Below, piece after piece: positions 19,211 through 27,894 of a stretch of DNA of 32,087 nucleotides. The number at the start of each line of letters is the position of its first letter. The first letter of the stretch is position 1. Under the pieces are notes generated by a model. That model had not been told where the DNA came from. It saw nothing but the letters and a program-made list of their open reading frames with translations, and made no database searches. The translations under genes were made by a program, and so were the position numbers. This DNA is from Corynebacterium yonathiae (lineage in GTDB: Bacteria > Actinomycetota > Actinomycetes > Mycobacteriales > Mycobacteriaceae), in NCBI RefSeq assembly GCF_027570195.1, contig NZ_JAKMUZ010000025.1:1-32087 (forward strand), written 5' to 3'.

Positions 19211-20574
19211 CGGCGGATGATGGCGAGGACTTCGTCAACGATGGCCTGAACTTCGTCGGCGGTCTTTGCCTCTACGTTGAGGCGCAACAGCGGCTCCGTA
19301 TTGGAAGCGCGCACATTGAACCACGCCTCGGTTCCCTTGAGCTCGACGGTCACGCCATCGAGCTCGTCGACGGACTCAATCTTGTCCGCCAGCTCATCCA
19401 GCACCGCCTGGGTAGCGGCCTTCTGGTCCTCCACAGTGGAGTTGATTTCACCGGAGGCCTCATAGCGGGAGTACTCCGCCATGAGCTCGCTCAGCGGCTT
19501 ATCGGACTGGCCAAGCGCGGCCAGCACATGCATGGCAGCGAGCATGCCGGAGTCCGCGTTCCAGAACTCCTGGAAGTAGTAGTGCGCGGAGTGCTCGCCG
19601 CCGAAGGCAGCCTTGTGCTCGGCCATCTGTGCCTTAATGAAAGAGTGGCCCACGCGGGTGCGCACCGGGGTGCCGCCCTTTTCCTGAATAAGCTCCGGCA
19701 CGGTCTTGGAGGTAATCAGGTTGTGGATGATGGTAGCGCCGGGGAACTTTTCTAGGTAGCGCTCGGCCACCAGTGCGCAGATAGCGGATGGCGAGACCGG
19801 CTGGCCCTTTTCATCCACGACGAAGCAGCGGTCTGCATCGCCGTCGAATGCCAAGCCAATATCGGCCTTTTGATCCACGGTGAACTTCTGCAGGTCCACC
19901 AGATTCTTCGGATCGAGGGGGTTAGCCTCGTGGTTCGGGAAGGTACCGTCAAGCTCGAAATACAAGTCGCGGACGTCGAAAGGCAGACCATCAAAGACAG
20001 CTGGCACAGTGTGGCCGCCCATGCCGTTTGCGGCATCAACGGCCACGACGAGCGGCTTGGAATCCTCTAGCGGTACCAGCTTGCGCAGGAAGTCTGCGTA
20101 GCCGGCCAAAATCTCCTGCTCGGCAATCGCACCTGGGGTGCCGGTGAACTCTGGGGTGCCTTCGATAAGCATCTGCTTGATTTGCTCTAGGCCAGTTTCT
20201 TGTCCCACTGGCACCGCGCCAGCTCGGCAGAGCTTAATGCCGTTGTACTTAGCCGGGTTATGGGAGGCGGTAAACATCGCGCCCGCGCATTCCAGGGAGC
20301 CGGCGGCATAGTAGAGCTCATCGGTAGAGGTCAGACCGAGCAAGGTCACGTTAAGCCCCTGTGAGGTCACGCCCTCAGCAAAAGCGCGCGCCAAAGCCGG
20401 CGAGGACGGGCGCATGTCGTGGCCGACGGCCACGGTATTTTCACCTTCTTCCCGCAAGATGGCGGCAAACGCGGCGCCCGTATCGCGCACGAAGTTCTCA
20501 TCGATATCTTCGCCCACGACGCCACGGACGTCATAGGCCTTAATTACTGCATCAAGATGCTCACGAGTACGCAT
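19207..20574 (-). CDS. manB: Phosphomannomutase/phosphoglucomutase
   Basis: ManB interconverts mannose-6-P and mannose-1-P, between ManA and ManC. The product belongs to the four-domain alpha-D-phosphohexomutase superfamily. The catalytic phosphoserine loop is MFTASHNPAKYNG near residue 100, the Mg-binding loop AFDGDADRC near residue 245, the sugar-binding loop FGGEHSAHYYF near residue 330, and the phosphate-binding loop RASNTEPLLRLN near residue 420. The 455-residue length is usual. I start at the ATG at 20574 rather than a TTG three codons upstream. Confidence 0.95.
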   Translation of the reverse strand: MRTREHLDAVIKAYDVRGVVGEDIDENFVRDTGAAFAAILREEGENTVAVGHDMRPSSPALARAFAEGVTSQGLNVTLLGLTSTDELYYAAGSLECAGAMFTASHNPAKYNGIKLCRAGAVPVGQETGLEQIKQMLIEGTPEFTGTPGAIAEQEILAGYADFLRKLVPLEDSKPLVVAVDAANGMGGHTVPAVFDGLPFDVRDLYFELDGTFPNHEANPLDPKNLVDLQKFTVDQKADIGLAFDGDADRCFVVDEKGQPVSPSAICALVAERYLEKFPGATIIHNLITSKTVPELIQEKGGTPVRTRVGHSFIKAQMAEHKAAFGGEHSAHYYFQEFWNADSGMLAAMHVLAALGQSDKPLSELMAEYSRYEASGEINSTVEDQKAATQAVLDELADKIESVDELDGVTVELKGTEAWFNVRASNTEPLLRLNVEAKTADEVQAIVDEVLAIIRR

Positions 20575-20628
20575 AACCTGCAATAGTACCCCCGCCGGCT
20601 GGGAAACTATCGCACCACGGGGTACGTG

Positions 20629-21096
20629 TCAGTCCTGTTCCGGCTCGGCTGGCGCCGTTTCATCGGGCACTACCGAAAGGTGGGCGCGGCGTGCCTTTTT
20701 GGCATAAGCTACGCGACGGGTGCGAAAGACTGGGTGATTCGAGTTAGCGGGGTCCGCACCATCAAAGGTCGCGGAGTAGTCGATAGGGTCTGCGCCGGAG
20801 CCGGCGCTGCGGTCATCAACCAAGCCGGTGGTGACGCGGCCATCTTCCTTGACAGCCTCTGCCAGCGCCATCAAATCGTCTTCCTCGTCTAGCTCGATGC
20901 GGTCCACGCGCACCAGCTCCCAGCCCACTGGGGCGGAAATGCGGTCACGGTGGGTGGCGCACAAATCCCAGCTATGTGGGTTCTCTTCTTCCGCCAGCGG
21001 TCCGACGACGGCCGTCTGGTCCGCATAAGCGTAGGTCAATGTCGCCACGGCGGGACGGCCGCAGCCTGGGCGGGAGCAATGGCGAGAAATAGTCAC
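20629..21096 (-). CDS. DUF3499 protein, cysteine-containing
   Basis: A 155-residue actinobacterial protein with the DUF3499 N-terminus MTISRHCSRPGCGRPAVATL. The CxxxxC pair plus a downstream CATH motif (WDLCATHRDR) could bind zinc. The C-terminus is charged and variable. The function is unknown. I recall the same gene next to manB in M. tuberculosis (Rv3258c) and C. glutamicum. It is 54 bases upstream of manB on the same strand, so co-transcription is likely. Confidence 0.87.
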   Translation of the reverse strand: MTISRHCSRPGCGRPAVATLTYAYADQTAVVGPLAEEENPHSWDLCATHRDRISAPVGWELVRVDRIELDEEDDLMALAEAVKEDGRVTTGLVDDRSAGSGADPIDYSATFDGADPANSNHPVFRTRRVAYAKKARRAHLSVVPDETAPAEPEQD

Positions 21097-21192
21097 AGCG
21101 CATAAGTCTAAACCCTTGGTTGAGATTTAGATAGTCTCCACTCCGGCGTGGCTACGCAAAATCCGGTCGGCCGGCACCATAGAATCAGGGGC

Positions 21193-21663
21193 ATGACCGC
21201 CGTTCGCCCGCATATCCGTCCCGCCCGTGACCGCCACGGCCACGGCATGCACGGGCCCCTCCTTCCTCAGCAGACTCCGCGTTACCGCAGCGCGCGCGAG
21301 CACTTCGACATGGCCGTCTTGGAGGCTTATGCCCCTATCCAAAACTCTTTCGCACCACAGTTGCGCGGCCTCGACCTGGCTGTAGACACCATTCCACGTA
21401 TGCGGCTTTCGCCCGATATGACCGTGCTGCCGGATGAGATTATTGCCGATGGTCCAGTCCCCCTCGGCCGGGTAGTTCCTGCTGGTGTAGATTCCGCAGG
21501 CCACCCCACCCGCGCCCGTTTGGTTATCTTCCGCATGCCGATCGAGCAGCGCGCTTCTAGCGCGTCCGAACGCTCCGAGCTCCTAGGCACCGTTATAACC
21601 GCACTCGTGGCCAACTACCTCAACCTAGATCCCGAGGAAGTAGACCCGCGCTATGGCTGGTAG
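21193..21663 (+). CDS. Metallopeptidase-family protein lacking HExxH
   Basis: Position and C-terminal pattern (RLVIFRMPIEQRA ... DPRYGW) match the actinobacterial zincin-like family next to whiB2 (M. tuberculosis Rv3259). In that family a helix carries HExxH just before the terminal region. Here the corresponding stretch reads GTVITALVANYLNLDPEE, with no His at all, so zinc binding and proteolysis look lost. The product is about 156 residues from the ATG at 21193. TAGAAT 13 bases upstream could give a leaderless transcript, and an in-frame GTG at 21148 is an alternative start. The basic His/Arg-rich N-terminus is variable. Confidence 0.75.
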   Translation: MTAVRPHIRPARDRHGHGMHGPLLPQQTPRYRSAREHFDMAVLEAYAPIQNSFAPQLRGLDLAVDTIPRMRLSPDMTVLPDEIIADGPVPLGRVVPAGVDSAGHPTRARLVIFRMPIEQRASSASERSELLGTVITALVANYLNLDPEEVDPRYGW

Positions 21664-21698
21664 CCACCCTTAAGCCCCCAGGCACCAGAACAGACAGC

Positions 21699-21744
21699 AG
21701 AAATGCCCCTGGCCGCACATTACGTGCTGGCCAGAGGCATTTCT
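21699..21744. terminator. Bidirectional hairpin before whiB2 stop
   Basis: AGAAATGCC and CTGGCC pair with GGCCAG and GGCATTTCT, with one C/A mismatch and a loop of about 14 bases. It sits between the stop of the plus-strand metallopeptidase-like gene (21663) and the stop of minus-strand whiB2 (21756), so it can serve both. No long T-run follows on either strand. Confidence 0.65.
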
Positions 21745-21755
21745 GGATACCTTAA

Positions 21756-22058
21756 TTATCCAATCTCGCGCTTGAGGCGGCGGCGTTCGCGGTCCGATAG
21801 CCCGCCCCAGATGCCGAAGCGTTCATCGTGCTCCAGCGCGTACTCGAGACATTCATCGCGCACCGCGCAGGCCTGGCAGATGCGCTTGGCCTCACGGGTA
21901 GAGCCTCCCTTTTCAGGGAAGAATGCTTCGGGGTCCGTCTGCGCACACAGCGCCTGGTCCTGCCACTCCTGCTCGACGGCACCGAAGAGTTCATCGAGCG
22001 ACATCTCTGCAGCAGCACCGCCACGGAGAATGGCGTTGTTATTAGCCATTTTGTCCAC
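21756..22058 (-). CDS. whiB2: WhiB-family iron-sulfur regulator (WhiB2/WhcD type)
   Basis: A WhiB protein of about 100 residues that holds a 4Fe-4S cluster and binds the housekeeping sigma factor. The four ligands are in ALCAQTDPE and CQACAVRDEC, followed by the WhiB turn FGIWGGLSDRERRRLKRE. The N-terminus SLDELFGAVEQEWQDQ and the location beside manC and manB identify the WhiB2/WhcD subgroup, linked to cell division. Two starts are possible: GTG at 22058 with AGGA six bases upstream (MDKMANNN), or ATG at 22049. The long upstream gap suggests complex transcriptional control. Confidence 0.93.
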   Translation of the reverse strand: MDKMANNNAILRGGAAAEMSLDELFGAVEQEWQDQALCAQTDPEAFFPEKGGSTREAKRICQACAVRDECLEYALEHDERFGIWGGLSDRERRRLKREIG

Positions 22059-22492
22059 GCCTTTTCCTTTCTCCGAGGTTGGGTAATTCTCATCAGCGCG
22101 ACCGACTGTACACCACATTCCCCTCGGGCAACCCCCGCTGGGACCTTATGGAAGTAACAGCGTCGGTCGCCGTTTCTTTCACTGATGTAATTTCACACCG
22201 GATCACTAAATATCGTCAACCCGAATTGGCGGCTTCTTTGCACTTTCCGACAAAAACGCAGCACACGATCCCCATGCGTCACATTTGTAACACCCGATCC
22301 CCTATGGGGGTGTAGGTAGGGGGTACTACATGTAGTGGTGGCCCGTTTTTCTGTCAACAATTTTCAGAAAAGCCCGGCGTGTCGCGCGCACAATTTCACA
22401 AAGAAGGGATCCAACCTCGCTGTCAGACTGCACCGACGCCACCCCGTGGCGGCAGGTTAAGAGCGGCGAACAAATTAGCCCCATACAGAAAA
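22059..22492. promoter_or_regulatory. Long whiB2 upstream region
   Basis: No gene was recognised in these 430 bases. Sites seen are a near-direct repeat GTCACATTTGTAACA (22278-22292), the G/C palindrome CCCCTATGGGGG (22299-22310), a perfect 12-base palindrome ACTACATGTAGT (22325-22336), and TTTCAC repeated at 14-base spacing near 22178-22197. A TTTTTC run follows the last palindrome on the plus strand. The region most likely holds the whiB2 promoter and its operators. Base composition is more AT-rich and less codon-like than the flanks. Confidence 0.4.
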
Positions 22493-22527
22493 GGCCGAAC
22501 CGAGGAGGAAATTCTCTCGGTTCGGCC
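22493..22527 (-). terminator. Intrinsic terminator of manC
   Basis: GGCCGAACCGAG pairs perfectly with CTCGGTTCGGCC around an 11-base loop. On the minus strand the stem is followed by TTTTCTG. It lies 45 bases past the manC stop, so it is a good intrinsic terminator. Confidence 0.85.
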
Positions 22528-22571
22528 ACTGCCGCCTAGGCCTAGCGGGGGCTCAGTCCGCGGTGGAGCCC

Positions 22572-23666
22572 TTAAGCATCGGAGCTAAAACGCACACCGG
22601 CATCGGGGATAGAAACGCCGGGGAAGACACGCATGCCGTCGAGAAGCTCGCAGCGTGCGCCGATGTGGGCACCCTCGCCAATGACGCAGTTCTCAATAAC
22701 CGCGTTGGCGCCAATATGCGCGCCAGAAGCGATGATCGAGTTATGGATGATGGCACCCGGTTCAATGCGCACCCCGTCGAAGACAACAGTGCCCTCTAGA
22801 CGGGAGCCAGCGCCCACCTCGGAGCCACGGCCCACGGCGGTACCGGATAGCAGAAGCACGCCACCGGCGATACCGGCCGAAGGATCCACCAGGGACTCAC
22901 CGGTCTTGCCTTCAATCAGCGGGGAAGGCGCAATGCCGCGCACCAGGTCGGAAGAACCGCGAGTAAAGTCATCCGGCCGCCCCATGTCGCGCCAGTAGGA
23001 GTTATCAACGTGGCCGACCACAAGGCGGCCCTCCGCGAGTAGCCCTGGGAAGGTCTCGCGCTCCACGGAGACCACACGGTTAGCCGGAATAGACTCGATA
23101 ACCGAACGCTTGAATACGTAGCAGCCTGCGTTGATCTGATTGGTGGGCGGATCCTCGGTCTTCTCCAGGAAGGCGGTCACCCGGCCGTTGGAATCGGTCG
23201 GCACGCAACCAAACGCGCGGGGGTCAGCCACGTTGAGCAGATGCATGGTGACATCGGCGTTCTTCTCATGGTGCGTAGTGAGAATACCCTCCAAGCCCAT
23301 GCCAGAGAGCACATCGCCGTTAAAGACCATAACCGTGTCATTGCGCAGCTTGTCGTAGACATTACGAATGCCGCCGCCGGTACCAAGCGCGGTCTCTTCC
23401 ACCACGTACTCGATTTCTAGGCCCAAGTCGGAGCCATCGCCGAAGTACTCCTCAAAGACCTCGGCCTTATAAGAGGTAGACATGACCACGTGTTCGATGC
23501 CGGCGGCCTTGATGCGGGCGAGCAAGTGCTGCAGGAACGGGTAGTTGGCCGTCGGCAGCATCGGCTTTGGCGTACCGATGGTTAGTGGGCGCAGGCGGGT
23601 GCCGCGACCGCCAACGAGAATCACTGCATCCGTGCTGGCACCGTGGGTGGTGGCTGCTTCAGTCAT
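22572..23666 (-). CDS. manC: Mannose-1-phosphate guanylyltransferase
   Basis: A nucleotidyltransferase making GDP-mannose from GTP and mannose-1-P (called ManB/Rv3264c in M. tuberculosis, RmlA2 in some corynebacterial annotations). The 364-residue product has the signature ILVGGRGTRLRPLT, the pyrophosphorylase Lys in TPKPMLP, the metal-binding VFNGDVL, and EKTEDPPTNQINAGCYVF. The C-terminal ~100 residues are hexapeptide repeats (AHIGANAVIENCVIGEGAHI) forming a left-handed beta-helix. The ATG has AAGGA five bases upstream. It is about 100 bases downstream of wbbL on the same strand. Confidence 0.92.
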   Translation of the reverse strand: MTEAATTHGASTDAVILVGGRGTRLRPLTIGTPKPMLPTANYPFLQHLLARIKAAGIEHVVMSTSYKAEVFEEYFGDGSDLGLEIEYVVEETALGTGGGIRNVYDKLRNDTVMVFNGDVLSGMGLEGILTTHHEKNADVTMHLLNVADPRAFGCVPTDSNGRVTAFLEKTEDPPTNQINAGCYVFKRSVIESIPANRVVSVERETFPGLLAEGRLVVGHVDNSYWRDMGRPDDFTRGSSDLVRGIAPSPLIEGKTGESLVDPSAGIAGGVLLLSGTAVGRGSEVGAGSRLEGTVVFDGVRIEPGAIIHNSIIASGAHIGANAVIENCVIGEGAHIGARCELLDGMRVFPGVSIPDAGVRFSSDA

Positions 23667-23767
23667 AGTCTTCCTTATGTATGCGGACAGTTTTATTCTG
23701 TGATTTTCTGAGGGACAGTGTAGAGCTTAAGGCGCTCAAACCAGGTCAACGGCACGCGCTCCAAGGC

Positions 23768-24667
23768 TTAAGAACGCGCCGACGCCGAGGCAATTAACCC
23801 GCGCACCCGCAGCCCCAGCCATAAAACACCCCGCAATGGGGCTTGCCACCAAGCAGGATGCCGGTCCGCTTGGAAGCGGTAGGCGGAATTGTGATGAGCG
23901 CGCAGCATGGCTCCGGCATGCGCTTGCGTGGAATGCCCTTTGGCATGACTAATAACGGCCTCCGGACAAAAGATGTTCTGGTACCCGGCACGAGCGAAGC
24001 GATCGCCAAGGTCCACGTCTTCGAGGTACATGAAATAGCGCTCATCAAATCCGCCGATGGCCTCGAAAGCTTCCCAGCGCACCAAAAGGCAGGAGCCGGA
24101 CAACCAGCCGGCCGGGCGCTGTGTGGTCATGTCGGATTCATTGCGGTAGGCCCGCGACCATGGATTAGAGGGCCAAATCGAGGAAAAGAGCGCGTGCCCA
24201 ATGCCAGTAGCAACGGTGGGCACGGCGCGGGCCGAAGGATAATTGCTGCCGTCTGGTTCCACGATGCGCGGGCCTACGGCCGCCGCATCAGGCCACTGGC
24301 GGGCACACTCGATGAGTCGGTCGATGGATCCCGGGGAAAAGGCAACATCTGGGTTAGAGATAAGGAAAAACTCCTCATCCACCCCGCCGTGCTCACGGGC
24401 GAAGCGCGCTCCGGCATTCATGCCAGCGCCGTATCCGATATTCCCGCCGGTATCGAGAAAGTCGACCTCAGCGCGCTCGCGAGCGGCCGCTTCGGGTACG
24501 CCGTCGGTGGAGCCATTATCCGCCAGAACAACCTTGGTGTCGCAGGCGCACGCGCTCGGCAGGGAGTCTAAAAAACTACCGAGGTATTCACCGGGGCTAT
24601 AGGTCACGGTGATAACGGCCAGCGGGGATTGAGTTGGAGTAGTCACAATGGCCCCGAGCTTAGTCAC
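23768..24667 (-). CDS. wbbL: Rhamnosyltransferase, WbbL type (GT2)
   Basis: Predicted to transfer rhamnose from dTDP-rhamnose to GlcNAc-PP-decaprenol, making the linker that joins arabinogalactan to peptidoglycan. The ~299-residue product is a GT-A family 2 enzyme with AVITVTYSPGEYLGSFLDSL, VVLADNGSTDG, FFLISNPDVAF (metal/nucleotide site), and FDERYFMYLEDVDLGDR (catalytic acidic residues). I chose the GTG at 24667 because AGGAG lies five bases upstream; a GTG at 24646 and an upstream in-frame start with no ribosome site are alternatives. In M. tuberculosis rmlD follows this gene; here it does not. It is divergent from lcpA. Confidence 0.9.
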   Translation of the reverse strand: MTKLGAIVTTPTQSPLAVITVTYSPGEYLGSFLDSLPSACACDTKVVLADNGSTDGVPEAAARERAEVDFLDTGGNIGYGAGMNAGARFAREHGGVDEEFFLISNPDVAFSPGSIDRLIECARQWPDAAAVGPRIVEPDGSNYPSARAVPTVATGIGHALFSSIWPSNPWSRAYRNESDMTTQRPAGWLSGSCLLVRWEAFEAIGGFDERYFMYLEDVDLGDRFARAGYQNIFCPEAVISHAKGHSTQAHAGAMLRAHHNSAYRFQADRHPAWWQAPLRGVLWLGLRVRGLIASASARS

Positions 24668-24791
24668 CGGCGCTCCTCGCACTTGGCAGGGACACTGCCC
24701 GAACACGCGAAATCGGACACGGATCACTAATTTTTAACCGTTCTGCCCTAAACTGTCTCCAGATCCCCACCAATTTAGAAAGCCTTAACTT

Positions 24792-26423
24792 GTGACTTCT
24801 GAGAACACTCGCCGGGCGCGCACCATCCAGCCGGCGCCCTCTGCCGCTAACGCGGTAAAGCAAAAAGGTTCGACGGCCATCAAGGCAATCATTGCCCTCC
24901 TGTCCACTTTGATCCTGGTGGTATCTGGCGTAGGTTATGCCACGGTGGGCCGGCTGGATAATGGAATGTCCTCGGCCCAGGACTTGTCCCTGGGCGGCCA
25001 GGGCCTTTCGGGTGATTCGCTCGATGGCGCAGTGGATATCTTGCTGGTGGGCAAGGATTCCCGTACCGACGCTAAGGGCGATCCCCTCTCCGATAAGGAA
25101 CTGGCAGATCTGCACGCCGGCGTGGCCGATGGTGAGGAAAACACCGACACCATGATGCTTATTCGTGTTCCGGAGGATGGTTCCCGTGCTACTGCCGTGT
25201 CCATCCCGCGCGATACGTATGTCAAGGATCCGGAATACGGCAATATGAAGATGAATGCCGTATTCGCTTCCCATAAAAACGCCAAGGTGGAAGAACTCGA
25301 ACAGGAAAACGCCGAGGCAGAATCCAAGGGCAAAAAGAAACCGCACTCGGATAAGGACATCGAAAAGCAGGGCGTCGAGGCCGGCCGTGAAGGATTGTTG
25401 GCTATGGTGCGCACCCTCACCGGTGTGTCCATCGACCACTACGCGGAGGTGGGTCTCTTGGGCTTTACCCTGCTGACTGATGCCGTCGATGGCGTCGAAG
25501 TCTGCCTCAACGATGACGTTAATGACGAGATGTCTGGCGCTCAGTTCAGCAAGGGCAAGCAGACCCTTGATGGCGCCAAGGCTCTCGCCTTCGTACGCCA
25601 GCGCTATAACCTCCCGCGTGGCGATCTCGACCGCATCGTACGCCAGCAGGCTTTCATGGCCTCCTTAGTCAATAAGATCTTGGACAATGACACCCTGGCC
25701 AACCCCTCCAAGCTGTCCAAGATTGCCAAGGCCGTGGAGCGCTCCGTAGTCATCGATGAGGGCTGGGACATCATGGGCTTTGTCACCCAGCTGGCAGGGC
25801 TCGCCGGCGGCAATGTTACGTTCACCACTATCCCGGTCACCTCCATCGACGGCCAGGGCGATTTTGGCGAATCCATCGTCACTATTGACGCCTCTGAGGT
25901 CCACCGCTTCATGGATGACCTAGCCAAGAGCCACGATGAAGCTACCGAAGAATCTAAGGCCGAAGATAAGGACAAACAGGATAAGGCGGAAAAAGACGAA
26001 GACGTCGACCCGAATATCAATATTCACGTCCTCAACGCCGGCAATATTGATGGCCTAGCTTCCGGCATCGGCTCCTGGCTAGAGGGCAAGGGTTATACCG
26101 TAGAGCGTTCCGCCAATGCACAACCAGGAATCTACAGCGAGTCCCAAGTCGTAGCCGCCGATCCGTCGAGCGAGGAGGCTAAGGCCCTAGCCAAGAAGCT
26201 GGGTGGACTGCCGGTAGCAGAGAACTCGGAGCTCGATGATGACACCCTCATCGTGGTTGCTACCGATAACTACCAGGGCCCCTCCGATAAGGAGGCCAGT
26301 GCCCAAGAGCCGGAGGCAGATAAGTCCAGCCAACCGGTAGGTACCCCGGGCGATGATTTCGGTACCGCCAAGGTTTCCCCAGAGATCGATGCTGGTGGCG
26401 ACGGCCCGCGCTGCGTGAACTAG
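24792..26423 (+). CDS. lcpA: LCP-family arabinogalactan-peptidoglycan ligase
   Basis: LytR-CpsA-Psr proteins transfer lipid-linked wall glycans onto peptidoglycan outside the membrane; in corynebacteria LcpA attaches arabinogalactan. The 543-residue product has a cytoplasmic N-terminus, one TM segment at about 36-55, and the LCP domain with DILLVGKDSRTD, DTMMLIRVPEDG, AVSIPRDTYV and AFVRQRYNLPRGDLDRIVRQQ. An acidic Lys/Glu/Asp linker leads to a LytR_C domain at about 410-490 (NINIHVLNAGNIDGLASGIG). The end DGPRCVN resembles the usual C-terminus of this family. The insertion after the IPRDTY block is long and highly charged. The start is GTG; only a weak AGAAAG precedes it. Confidence 0.92.
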   Translation: MTSENTRRARTIQPAPSAANAVKQKGSTAIKAIIALLSTLILVVSGVGYATVGRLDNGMSSAQDLSLGGQGLSGDSLDGAVDILLVGKDSRTDAKGDPLSDKELADLHAGVADGEENTDTMMLIRVPEDGSRATAVSIPRDTYVKDPEYGNMKMNAVFASHKNAKVEELEQENAEAESKGKKKPHSDKDIEKQGVEAGREGLLAMVRTLTGVSIDHYAEVGLLGFTLLTDAVDGVEVCLNDDVNDEMSGAQFSKGKQTLDGAKALAFVRQRYNLPRGDLDRIVRQQAFMASLVNKILDNDTLANPSKLSKIAKAVERSVVIDEGWDIMGFVTQLAGLAGGNVTFTTIPVTSIDGQGDFGESIVTIDASEVHRFMDDLAKSHDEATEESKAEDKDKQDKAEKDEDVDPNINIHVLNAGNIDGLASGIGSWLEGKGYTVERSANAQPGIYSESQVVAADPSSEEAKALAKKLGGLPVAENSELDDDTLIVVATDNYQGPSDKEASAQEPEADKSSQPVGTPGDDFGTAKVSPEIDAGGDGPRCVN

Positions 26424-26448
26424 CACTTCTCCCCTACGATGGGCGGGT

Positions 26449-27111
26449 ATGGAACTACTCGCCCATCTTTTGCGTGCCGACGCCGCCTCCCCGCGGCTTA
26501 CCGTATATAACGAGGCCACCGGCGCACGCATGGATTTTTCCGCGCAAACGCTCGACAATTGGGTAGCCAAGATCGCCAATATGTTGGAAGAAGAGCTCGA
26601 TTTAGAGCCGGATTCCATCATCGCCATCGATCTCCCGACCTCGTGGCAGGCAGCCGTTGTGGCCTTGGGCGCACTCGCCTCTGGCCCTTCCTATAGCTTT
26701 GGCGAGTCTGCCGCGCTTGCCGACGTCGTCTTTACCTCCCCATCCCGCTACACCGCCGCCCACGAGCGCCAGCCGCAGGCTGATATCGTGCTCATCAGTG
26801 AGGACCCCTTCGGCCGCGGAGTCGTAGAATCCGGCGGGGAGCTTCCCACCGGCGCCATCGATTTTGGCCCCACCGTGCGCTTCTATGGCGATCAGTACTT
26901 TGGCGAAACCCAGCCACTGCCCCAGCTTGTTGATGCCCCCGCCTCCGCGGAGCGCCTGCTGTCTACCGGCTGGTCCGATAATGAGTCCTTTTCCCGCGCC
27001 GTACTCGAGCCCCTCGCCGCAGGTGGTTCCGCAGTCATCATTGCCGGAATGTGCCCAGCCGATCGGCTGGAGGAAATCGCCGCCAACGAGAAGGCCACCG
27101 CGCGCCTCTAA
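26449..27111 (+). CDS. TIGR03089-family protein
   Basis: A 220-residue actinobacterial protein resembling the N-terminal part of an adenylate-forming (ANL) enzyme: MELLAHLLRADAASPRLTVYN, then an AMP-ligase-like subdomain with AIDLPTSWQAAVVALGALASG. The canonical AMP/ATP P-loop and C-terminal lid are absent, as is usual in this family, so ligase activity is not expected. Function unknown. I recall the same order after the LCP gene in M. tuberculosis (Rv3267-Rv3268). It starts 25 bases after lcpA. No Shine-Dalgarno is seen, but TACGAT precedes the ATG by 10 bases, so it may be leaderless. Confidence 0.83.
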   Translation: MELLAHLLRADAASPRLTVYNEATGARMDFSAQTLDNWVAKIANMLEEELDLEPDSIIAIDLPTSWQAAVVALGALASGPSYSFGESAALADVVFTSPSRYTAAHERQPQADIVLISEDPFGRGVVESGGELPTGAIDFGPTVRFYGDQYFGETQPLPQLVDAPASAERLLSTGWSDNESFSRAVLEPLAAGGSAVIIAGMCPADRLEEIAANEKATARL

Positions 27112-27156
27112 CGGTTTTAGGCTGCGCGGCGGGCCCAGATAAACTTAACCGTCATT

Positions 27157-27894
27157 ATGTTTCTGGGAATCTCCGCGGACGCATGGTCCTATGTTTTCAT
27201 TGGCGTTCTTATCCTCGCCGGCACCATTACTCAAGGCACCATCGGTTTTGGCTTGGGCACTATTGCCACCCCGCTCATCGCTCTCGTTCGTCCCGAGCTC
27301 GTGCCCACGCTCATTCTGCTGCTCGCGCTATGCATTTCTAGCTACACGCTCTCGCGAACCTTCCGCGAGACATCCTGGCGCGTCGTAGGTATCTCTACCC
27401 TCGCCCGCATCCCCGGTTCCGTGTTGGGTGCTTGGGCAATCGCGAGCCTCTCCTCCGACGGGCTGTCCATCTTCATCGGTTGTGCCGTGCTCCTAGCCAT
27501 GACGCTGTCCAGTTTGGGATGGAGCCCGCGCCCGACCACCCTCAACACGCTCATCGCTGGAATAGCCTCCGGCATCCTAGGCACCTCCACCTCCATCGGA
27601 GGCCCACCCATGGCGCTCATAATGAAGCGATTCGATCCAGCCCGCACCCGCGGCACTCTAGCGGGCACTTTTGTCCTCGGAACCTTAATTTCTCTTATTA
27701 TCCTGGCGCTTAACGGGCAGATTAGCAGCACCCAAGTGTCCGCTGCGGCGGCCTATTTCCCTCTCGTTGTCATCGGACTCATTGGCGCAAACTACCTCAA
27801 CCGATTTATAGATAGGCACCTCCTCAACCGCATCGTCATCATTGTGGCAATCTCTGCAGCCCTCATGCTCATCATCGAAGCTGCCCTACTCTAG
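27157..27894 (+). CDS. TSUP-family permease (second copy)
   Basis: A 245-residue integral membrane protein of the TauE/SafE family, the second in this window and clearly different from cysZ. It starts MFLGISADAWSYVFIGVLIL and has the paired TSUP half-repeats AGTITQGTIGFGLGTIATPL and AGIASGILGTSTSIGGPPMAL. About eight hydrophobic segments are readable. TSUP members move sulfite, sulfonates or other small anions; the substrate here cannot be told. The ATG lacks a clear ribosome site, and TAACCG lies just upstream. No terminator was recognised after it. Confidence 0.87.
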   Translation: MFLGISADAWSYVFIGVLILAGTITQGTIGFGLGTIATPLIALVRPELVPTLILLLALCISSYTLSRTFRETSWRVVGISTLARIPGSVLGAWAIASLSSDGLSIFIGCAVLLAMTLSSLGWSPRPTTLNTLIAGIASGILGTSTSIGGPPMALIMKRFDPARTRGTLAGTFVLGTLISLIILALNGQISSTQVSAAAAYFPLVVIGLIGANYLNRFIDRHLLNRIVIIVAISAALMLIIEAALL

